A stretch of DNA of 64,000 nucleotides from Pelagophyceae sp. CCMP2097 (lineage: Eukaryota > Sar > Pelagophyceae): positions 291,333 to 355,332 of the forward strand of contig MU657213.1 in NCBI GenBank assembly GCA_026770575.1, in the 5' to 3' direction. The notes under the pieces were generated by a model. That model was not told where the DNA came from and searched no databases. It saw only the letters and a program-made list of their open reading frames with translations. The position numbers were made by a program, and so were the translations under genes. Shown here in pieces: positions 32,684-40,991 of this stretch; within the stretch, counting starts at the first letter, position 1; each line of letters opens with the position of its first letter.

Positions 32684-33216
32684 GCGCGCTGCTCACGCAA
32701 CTCGACGCCGTCGGCGAGCCGCGCCACGCGCCGTCGAGCTGCTTCTTTGCAGCACAGGCTCGGCGCCAATACGCCGCGCGCCAGCAGGCCTACGTCTTCC
32801 GACAGGGACCTTACGTCCAGCGGCCTAACGGCCGGCACTGCTAGATGACTGACACCGCCCGCCGCTTCTCTTCGCGCTCTCCCGTTTCTCTCGCTTGCCC
32901 CCTCCGCGCCGACTGTTTGACAATTGACTGTTGATCGATTAAAGTAAAGGTCGCCAAAACGCCCCTCTTTTTGGACCCCAGCAATTGATCCAATCCACCG
33001 CTCATTCGAAATCGTTCGGATTGTCCCGAGGTCGATACTGGACACCGGGCCGCCCGACGGACCGACGCCGCCGGTGCCCCTTCACCGCGAGGCCCACCAG
33101 TGTATATATACCTCCGCACTCGGCTCTTTGGCACTGGGACCGGACCCAAGGAGCGCACCGCGGACAGGAGGTGCACACATCATTACGAGGCCCTCCCGCG
33201 CGGCACCTCTGCGGCG
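32684..33216. promoter_or_regulatory. Bidirectional promoter region with TATA box
   Basis: 533 bp between divergent start codons of the sulfotransferase (-) and SET gene (+). TATATATA at 33102-33109 lies about 110 bp before the plus-strand ATG and reads as a TATA box for it. The centre (32920-33000) is AT-richer than flanks. Confidence 0.5.
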
Positions 33217-34806
33217 ATGCTCGCGCTCGTCGCGGCGTCCAAGGTTTCGGCGCGCATGTGCCGCGCTACGCGGTGGCGTTGCGGCGGGCGGCAGGCGCGC
33301 GCGTTGAGCGTCCAGGACGACCTCGCAGCGCTAACGGGCATGACCTACGACCCTTCAGAAATGATGCACTTGCCGCCGAGTCGGCGCGCCTCTTTTATGG
33401 GGGTGCTTGCAGCGACTCTCGCGCAGGGACAAGTCACTCCCGAGATACGCGCGTGGTGGCACAAGGTCATCAGCGGCGGCATTACCCTGCCGGGCGCGGA
33501 GCTGCTCGAGAGGCACGACGAGGCGGCGCGCGAGGTCCAAACGCAGGCGGTCGTCGACGTCGAACAAGGGATTTATCGAATCTCTGATGAAATCTCAGAG
33601 GAGCACGTCTGCGCCGCGCCCCTGGAGTCGCTGCGGCAAATGTCCATTTCGGACCTGGAGGTGGACACGGTCCACACCGGCCGCGTGCTCTGGGTGACGC
33701 TGGCTGCGGACGGGGTGGTGCGCAACGCCGTCGAGGCGGTGGTGGACGACGACTACGGCAACTCGACGCGGCTCCACCTGTACAACGCCGTCTGCGCCGA
33801 CCGCAACGACGTCGCGGAAACTTTCCCGCGCGGCCTGCGGCTCGCGGTCAAGGAGCCTTATTGTAGAGTCGGGACGATCGGCCTTTTGCAAATCCGCGTC
33901 GACAACCCCTGCAACGTCGTGCGCTACGATGCGGCCGACAATGCGAAAAGCGCTGCGGCCGTGGATGAAGCGGCCGCATTGCGCGCGATGGCCGACGCGG
34001 GCAACGTCTTCGGCGCGGTCCGCGTCGAGCTCGTCGACGGCCGCGGCCGCGGGCTCTTGACGACGCGCGCCGTCCGGCGCGGCGAGCTGCTCGTCAAGGA
34101 GCGCGCTTTAGCAGTCGCGCTCACTTCCAAAAAGCGGCAAATCGTCCTCGAGCGAGACGGCAAGACGCGCGAGGGCGTCTCGGGAGACCTCGTCCCCGCG
34201 CTCGTCTCAAGGCTCCAACACGACGCCGTCCTGCGCGCCAGAGTCGAGAGCCTCTACGACGGCGGCCCGCGGCAGGACGCGCCCGACATGGCACTCTTCA
34301 CCGGATGCGCGCTGCAGCAATACGTGCCGCAGGTCAGCGCCGCTCGAGCCGCGCGCGTGCTGGCCGTCAACGCGTTCGGCGTCTCGTCGCGCGGCGTCCC
34401 CGGCGCCGCTCTCTTCGCGCTGGTCTCGTTCTTGAATCATGCGGAGACCGCCAACGTGATGAAGCTCTACAATGAAGATGAAGAGACGTTTCATGTGTTT
34501 GCGCTTCACGACTTGGAGGCCGGCACGGAGCTTGTGATAGACTACTTGAACGACCTCGCCACCGACGCCGACGCCGAGCGCGATGCGCGGCGATCACTCC
34601 ACGGCATCCCATCGCCCGCAGCGCGCCACAGCGCGCGACCAGCGTCGGCCGTCGTCGAGGCCATTCCGGCCGTTGCCGAGGCGCCCCGCACGGAGCCGCG
34701 ACGGGCCGCATTGCCGCCGAAGCCATTAGTCCTCTTCACTCAACGCCCTCCCAAAAATCCCTCGGCGCCGGCGCCGGCGGGCAAGAAAAAGCAGCGGAAG
34801 CGCTAG
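33217..34806 (+). CDS. SET-domain protein (SMYD/SETD-like)
   Basis: Protein-lysine methyltransferase-like protein, 529 residues, single exon. Start at ATG 33217 (MLALVAASKVSARM), a basic/Ala-rich start that could be an organelle presequence; the frame is open upstream but has no ATG. Residues ~120-230 form a conserved-looking beta-rich N-domain (TGRVLWVTLAADGVV, RLAVKEPYCRVG, LLQIRVDNPCNVV). The SET domain runs from VRVELVDGRGRGLLTT through RGELLVKE, LVSFLNHAETANV and AGTELVIDYLND. In the usual NHS motif the Ser is Ala, which may weaken catalysis. A long insert separates the two SET halves, as in SMYD/SETD6 relatives. The tail is Pro/Ala-rich and ends in KKKQRKR, a likely nuclear signal. Confidence 0.85.
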   Translation: MLALVAASKVSARMCRATRWRCGGRQARALSVQDDLAALTGMTYDPSEMMHLPPSRRASFMGVLAATLAQGQVTPEIRAWWHKVISGGITLPGAELLERHDEAAREVQTQAVVDVEQGIYRISDEISEEHVCAAPLESLRQMSISDLEVDTVHTGRVLWVTLAADGVVRNAVEAVVDDDYGNSTRLHLYNAVCADRNDVAETFPRGLRLAVKEPYCRVGTIGLLQIRVDNPCNVVRYDAADNAKSAAAVDEAAALRAMADAGNVFGAVRVELVDGRGRGLLTTRAVRRGELLVKERALAVALTSKKRQIVLERDGKTREGVSGDLVPALVSRLQHDAVLRARVESLYDGGPRQDAPDMALFTGCALQQYVPQVSAARAARVLAVNAFGVSSRGVPGAALFALVSFLNHAETANVMKLYNEDEETFHVFALHDLEAGTELVIDYLNDLATDADAERDARRSLHGIPSPAARHSARPASAVVEAIPAVAEAPRTEPRRAALPPKPLVLFTQRPPKNPSAPAPAGKKKQRKR

Positions 34807-35170
34807 GACCGGCGCTAGAACCGCGGCGGCGCGGCGGCGCTGCGTCGCGAACGAGACCCGTGACGCGAGCCCGCAAGGCAGCCGCGCCGCTCCCCGTCGC
34901 GCGTCCGCTGCGCGTCCGCCTCATACTAAAGATTCAGCAAGGCAATGAGGGAGAATTGGACGAGTGAGGATCGTGCGTTTAGGCCTCGAGGCGCCAGCGG
35001 CCTTCGTCCACGACGCGCTCGCTCCTGCCGAAACGTCACATTGAAGTGCACACAATAATTTCTAAATTGTTCCAACTTCCAATCCACACGAAATATTGGG
35101 CTCAAGGCTGAGACAGATTCCACTTTCGCTGTCCGATCCAGCCGCTGCAGCTGTCGCCTTCCCGCGCACG

Positions 35171-36850
35171 ATGGCCGACATGTTCCGGAGCGAGGAGCGC
35201 CAGGCCGGCCCCGACGTCACTCAGTCGACGGGCGCAGGCGCGCCTCACCGTTTCGGCGCCTCGGAACACTGCGAACTTGGCTTTTCTTCGCTGGAGCATT
35301 CTGACCGCCTGCGGCCGCGGGCCCGCTGGGCGAGGCTTGTGACAGCCTGGGGCGGTAGGTCCGCTGGGCGAGGAGGAGTACGAGGAGGCGGAGCCGTCGT
35401 TCGTCGGCGTGAGCCGCCTCCTCGAGTTTGGCGTCAACGCGTCGGACATTGCCAAGCTCACAAAGGTGCGCCCCGCGCCGGCGGCCGCGTGGCCCGGCAC
35501 CCCCGCGCGCAGCACGGCTACACGACGGCGGGCCTGATCGCCAAGGCCAGTACGCGCGAGCTCGCGCTCGTCAAGGGCCTCTCCGCGGAGCGCGCGGCCA
35601 TGCTCCGCTCAAAGGCGCAGCTGGCCGACCCGACAAAGGTCCGTCCTCCCTCAGCGAGTCCCCGGAAGGTCGCGCCTCCCTGACGGGCCGGCGCAGGGCA
35701 TCTTCTTCCAGAACGGGCTGGAGATTAAACAGCGCCTCGACGACTACGGCCCGCGGCCCGCGTCCAATGCCGGCGGGATCGAAGCCCGACTGATTGCGCA
35801 GGCAAGATCACGACGGGCAGCAAGGTGTTTGACGAGATGCTCGGCGGCGGCATCGAGATTGGCACGCTGCGAGTTTTCCTGCCTTTTCGGGCCACCAACG
35901 CGTGGGCGCCGACGCCGCTCGTAGGACCGAGGTCTTCGGCGACAGCGCGACGGGCAAGACGCAGCTGTGCCTGACGTTGTGCGTCCGCGCGCAGCTCGCT
36001 ACCGACGACGGCGGCCTCGCAGGGCGCGTCCTCTACATCGACACGGTGCGCCTTTCCGAAGAGCGCGCCCCGCCTCCGTCCCACCGCCACGCCCACTAGG
36101 ATTACACGTTCCGCCCGGAGCGCATCGTCGAGATCGCCGAGGCCCAGGGCTTGGACGCGTTCCAATGCTTGCAGAACATCGACTCCGTCCACGCCTCGTC
36201 CTTCGAGCAGCAGTGCGAGGCCCTCACGGCGGCGGCGGCCGTGCTGGCGGACCCGCACGACGGCGAGTACCGTTTGGTGGTGGTGGACTGCATTATCGCG
36301 CACCTCCGAGCGGAGTACGCCGGCCGCGGCGAGCTCTCCGAGAGGCAGCAGACGCTCCACACGCACTTGCGCCACCTCAAGCAAATCGTGCGCACTCGAT
36401 CCTTGGAGAGTGCTTGCATCCGTCGACGACTCGAGCCGCCGAGACGCGTCCAAACAGGCCGAGGAGTTCAAGGTCGCAGTCGTCGTCACGAACCAGGTCA
36501 GGCCCTGCCATGAGGGGGGGCGATCTGCGCGCACGCTCTGTGCCGCTCTTTGCGCGGCCGCGCGCTCAGGATGAAAACAGGTGACTTCCGTGCCCGACGC
36601 CATGTCCTTTGGCGTGAGCGTCAAAGCATGCGGCGGACCGATCATGGCCCACTCGACGACGACGAAGCTCTTCCTACGCAAGGGCCGCGGCCACCACAAG
36701 AAGGTTCGTAAACCGGGAGGGGCGCTTACAAAACGACCGCGGCGCACACAGGCCACTCTTACGCAGTCTCCCTTCCGCCCGCCAGACGACTGCGTCTTCA
36801 CCATCACCAAGGCCGGCTGCACCGACGTGCCCCTCGACACGGAGAAGTGA
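35171..36850 (+). CDS. RAD51/DMC1-family recombinase
   Basis: RecA-fold strand-exchange ATPase of homologous recombination. The N-terminal helix bundle reads LLEFGVNASDIAKLTK, YTTAGLIAKASTRELALVKG, then KITTGSKVFDEMLGGGIE. Walker A is GDSATGKTQ (family usually GEFRTGKTQ), DYTFRPERIVEIAEA follows, Walker B is RLVVVDCIIAH with Cys where Ser is usual, then GRGELSERQQTL, VAVVVTNQ, GGPIMAHSTTTKLFLRKGRG and the terminal DDCVFTITKAG. Good exons: 35512..35638, 35807..~35867, 35929..36048, 36101..36390, and the last three to the TGA at 36848. Two junctions need GC donors. The first exon and start (ATG 35171, MADMFRSEE) are uncertain. The pattern does not separate DMC1 from RAD51 securely; substitutions in Walker A and loop 2 suggest a diverged paralogue. 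Confidence 0.82.
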
Positions 36851-37143
36851 TGACCCCCGCCTGCGTGGGGAGGCCACGATGACCACTTGACCCCCCGCCG
36901 AGACACTGACAAGATATGGCCCGGCCCTCGCAGGGCCGAAAGAGCCGATGACACCACGCCCTGCTGCGCAGAGAGGGCCCCCGTAAAGCACAAGTTTCCG
37001 TTTGCACCGCCCTCGTGCATGCCGCCACAGGCTGGGTTTAGTTCGCTGAAGTCCTACTAACGTTCATCTCCGGTCGGTATTCCCTCGCGTCTTCAAAAGT
37101 TCGAGTGGGAAGCGCGCGCGCGAGGGCGCCCTCTTCAGCGGGG

Positions 37144-40100
37144 ATGGCCGCCGACCCGCGGAGCCCGTCTCGGTTGAGCCTGGAGGGCAGCATGGTGTCC
37201 AAGGCGCTGGAAGGTGCGATGGACCCGGATCTTGCCAAGCTGCCGGGCCTCGGCATCTCAGACGCCGAGCGCGCCGCGATGACAAAGCTGCGCAAAAAGG
37301 TGCGAGCCACAGCAGCGCGGGGTCGGTGTATAACCCCGGTCGCAGTCCCACCGAACAAGAGGCTGGCTCTCGAGCCGGCCGCTCAAGAGGGGCCTCGGAG
37401 ATACCGGCTTTGAGTCGTCGGGGCGTGGATACCGTCGTCGGCGTCGGCCAGCCCGAAGGAACGCTCGGACGCCCCGCAAGAGAGGAGCGCCGTACCCCCC
37501 CTTGCGACGTGACGCAAAAGGCCTCGTTTGGCGCCTTGCCGAGGCACGGCGGTGCACGCTAGGTCGACGGCAGCCGTTACCCCATCGAGTGGGTCGTCGA
37601 CGTCGCCGACAACTCGCTCAACTGGTTCATCGCCACGGTACGATCACCACAGGCCCCCTTGGCGAAGAGCCATTGAGATTTCCCCTAGGCCTACGAGTAC
37701 GACGACGCCACGCAGCGTTTAACGGTCGCCATCCCGGACCGCGACGACCCGCAGTGGGAGGGCGAGCTGCCGCTGGACGACCGCATGATCCATTTGATCG
37801 AGTGCTGCGACGGCGATTCAAAGGCGCTGTACAAGTGGATTGTGGCCTCGGCAACGATACCAGTCCACTGGAAAATTGAGCAGTGCGGCGAGGCCGAGGG
37901 CGAGTGGCGCGACGGCGTCGCGCGTTGGTTCGGCCAGTTGGCGCACGTCGTCTACTGCGAGGCCGGCGCCAACTTTGAGGAGGTGGGCGTCGACGAACAT
38001 TTAAGGCTGTCGGAAGCCGTCGGCTCCGGGTCCGGCTCGGGCGCGCGCGACTTCGACCGCCTCATCCGCGACGGCATCGTCGCCTGGTCCGGCCACGACG
38101 ACGACATGGCCACGGCCGTGGGCTTGATGCCGACGAAGGCTCTGAGGCCGAACCTGGCCGTGTTGGAGCGTTTAGCCGAAGAGATGGGTGCCTGCATGCG
38201 CGATGCTCTCCGGATGCGCTGCATCGCAGAGGCGGAGCAGGACGTCCTCGCGGACCTGCTGCAGAAGCACGTTTTGAAAGGTGATATGGACTCGCTCGAA
38301 AGGATGCGTGCGTGGCCGCGTCCGACAAACGCGCCCTTTTTCCAAACCCTCGACCGGTCGAAAACGGTCGAAAACGGTCGAAAACGGTCGAAACCGCTAG
38401 GCGACACGGCGGAGCGCGGCGCGGACATTTTGCGGCGGCGCGCGGCGCACGTCGAGGAGACGGAGGCGTTTGTTGGGCGGTGCGAGGCTCGCTTCTGGCG
38501 CGCCGCCGCTTCGGGTTTATTTTTCCGGCGGCGCTACAACGTCGGCGACGACGTCGAAGTCGTGCTCTGCCGGGGCCTCCACTCGGCGATTGGGAAAGTC
38601 GCGCGGTTGCACGACAACGAAACGTATGACGTGGACTTGAACGGGTCCTCGACTTCGGCGCTCGCGGGGACGTCCTCGAGTGCGGAAGTGGGGATTCAAA
38701 TCCCGCCGGAATACCTCATCCTGCGCGAGGCGCAGACCAAGGCTGTTTCGGGCGGCGGCGACTCGGCGGAGCAGGAACAAGTGCGGGCGAAAGTGGCGGC
38801 GCTGTGGACGGAGAGAGAGGCTTTAAAAAAGGAACTTGACGCTCTGACGCAAGACCGAGACCGGTTGGAAGACGACTGCAAGCGCATGCAACCGCCGGCG
38901 GAGAAGCGGCCCCGGTCCGCGAACAACGTCATGCCGCCGCCGGCGCCACCGCAGACGGGGAGCCAGTCTGCGACCAACGCGAGCGCCGACGCGCGCGGCA
39001 CCTTGCCAGACCAGCGAGGTGCGCTGCCGGACCGTTCCGAAGCGCCTTTAAAGGTCTGGGTCTCGACGTGGACGGCGGCCAACGCGGCGGCGGGCCTGGC
39101 CTCTGGGCTGCCGGACCGCGCGACAGCGTTGGGGTTCGACGTCATCGCTTTGTCCATGCCGTCTGCGAATTATGACGAAGGCGCTCTTCTGGACCGCCTC
39201 CTCGGCGGCGGGTCCAATCTGATGACGTGGCGGAGCCTCGTCGCCGACGAGGCGACGCTGGTCCTCGTGGCGCGGAAGAGTACGGTCCCCAACGAATCGT
39301 TATTCGACGACTCTGTCGATTTCTTCGCCACGAAAAGAGGGGCCGGCTGCGTCTTCACCGTCGGGGCGCGCAAGGCGACGCGGCGCAAAGTCGCCTTTGT
39401 CTGCGGGGCCGTGGATGATGCCGACAAGGAGGCATTTGACTCTGACGTTTCGATGAGGGCGGCGGCCGTCGCCGACTGTCTTCAAGACGAGTCGAGGCAA
39501 TTCCAGGACGCGGCGCGCGGCGCCGACCACGCATTCTTCCTCGTCGACGGCAGCTTTGCAGTCGACGACGCGATGTGCGACGTCGCAGCGGCGCTGCAGG
39601 TCCGGTTCTTTGCAACACGTCTTTGGAAATTCCCTCGATTGGTGGGACATGGCCCGTCTTGCCCACAAGCGCGCCCCTCGCAGGCGCAGGACTGGCCGGC
39701 GTTGGCGGCGCACGACGCCTTTACTCGCGACCACGCCGAGGGCCGCGTCTGCGCCGGGTGGGAGACGGTCGTGCCGCGGAACAAGCCGACTCTCGTCTCT
39801 TCCGACGGGACGCAGTGCGGCTGGAGCGAACGAGTCTGCTGGAAATCGCTGCCAGGCTTTGCAAACGAAATCCAACTCGACTTTGCCGAGTGCGTCATCC
39901 TTTCAAAGGGGCGGCCAGATTCTGCCTCTGGTCGTTTGCCGCAGACTGCATCGCACCATGCATCACCCGCTGCTTAGGCACCGCGCGCGCGCGGCGTGCG
40001 CCTCTTTTTCGTTGGCGGCGCGTCTTTCTAGAGCGGGCCCGGCTTCGCTGCGTTTGGAAGGCCTCGGCCTCTCCGGCGTTTCGGGGCCGCCCGACGCGTC

Positions 40101-40770
40101 GTACCGCTTGGAGCTCGGAGACAAGACGACGTGCGTGCCTCGTGGGAGCCGCAGTCGAGCAAGGGCGTGGGGATGCCAGAACGTAGGACGCTGGCGCCCG
40201 CCGAGGGCCGAGGGGTCGTGGAGTGGCTGGATGAGGAGCTGCACCACCGCTTCCAGGAGGACGAACACGCCACCATCTCGCTCTGGACGGCAGACGACGT
40301 CGAAACCGTGCTGGTGAGGCGAGCGTGTGATGGAACTGCCGCTTTCGGTCGAACGCGTGTTCCTAGGTCGGTTCGTGCACCATCACGCTCCGGCAGCTCT
40401 CTTCCAAGCTCGACGAGGCCGTCATCCTCAGCGGCGCCATCGTCGCGCGCCTCCACGCGCGCGTCCACCTCGGCGACGACGGCGACCGCCGCTCGCTGCA
40501 AGGCAACGGCGCCGGAAATGACTTTTGAAAGAGGGCCCCCGGACGGCTCCGGAAATGACTTTCAAAAGTCATTTCCGGCGCCGGAAATGACTTTCAGGCA
40601 GACGCACTTTTGAAAGAGGGCCCCCGGACGGGGCTCACGTTTCTCTGTACACGCCGCGCGTCGCCGTAGCCCGCCGCTAGGTCCGACGCGCCCGAGGCGG
40701 GCAAGGCGAAGAAGAAGTCGGTCTTCAAGGCGGCGGCTTCGATGCTGGGCAGCTTCCGAAAGAAGAAGTA
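37144..40770 (+). CDS. Inositol-5-phosphatase-like pseudoenzyme with Tudor-like and C2-like regions
   Basis: Exon 1 37144..37299 (MAADPRSPSRLSLEG), exon 2 37563..37637, exon 3 from 37689 with a 760-residue frame, then small exons. Order: a Tudor/agenet-like segment (YPIEWVVDVADNSLNWF), a helical part (LAEEMGACMRDALRMR), a second Tudor-like stretch (VGDDVEVVLCRGLHSAIG, NETYDVDLNG), a coiled coil (LWTEREALKKELDALTQ), then an IPPc-like domain. That domain keeps the scaffold (KVWVSTWTAANAA, ATLVLVARKS, SERVCWKSLPG) but the WN-x-N, QE, GD-x-N and DR residues are changed, so it is probably inactive. C2-like strands follow (LRLEGLGLSGVSG, CTITLRQLSSKLDEAV). A final exon after a ctag acceptor reads GKAKKKSVFKAAASM and ends FRKKK. 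Exon joins after 39.9 kb are approximate. Confidence 0.7.
38352..38392 (+). repeat. CGGTCGAAAA tandem repeat in coding sequence
   Basis: An 11-bp unit (CGGTCGAAAAC-like) occurs about four times in a row inside the large exon of the phosphatase-like gene, encoding RSKTVENGRKRSK. Because 11 is not a multiple of three, the peptide does not repeat. Confidence 0.7.
40509..40634. repeat. Cluster of direct and inverted repeats
   Basis: CCGGAAATGACTTT occurs three times directly and once inverted; two copies meet as a near-perfect palindrome at 40548-40577. GAAAGAGGGCCCCCGGACGG occurs twice. It lies at or near the 3' end of the phosphatase-like gene, possibly within its last intron. Confidence 0.85.
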
Positions 40771-40991
40771 GCCCTGCTCGCCGACGGCCGCCAGCGCCGA
40801 TCCTCGAAAGTCGGTCTGCAAAGAGGCGATCCACGGCAGAGCGCTCCGTGCGACAGGCGTCGCCTCGATTTGTGACTCTTAATTTTTCGCTCCGTCGGTG
40901 GTGCAGCGGTGGCGCAGGGGCCTTGGTCCCGACCCGCAGGCGTCAAAGGTGTCATCGTGAGAGCGCCAATGTGCCGATTATCATAACGCCT

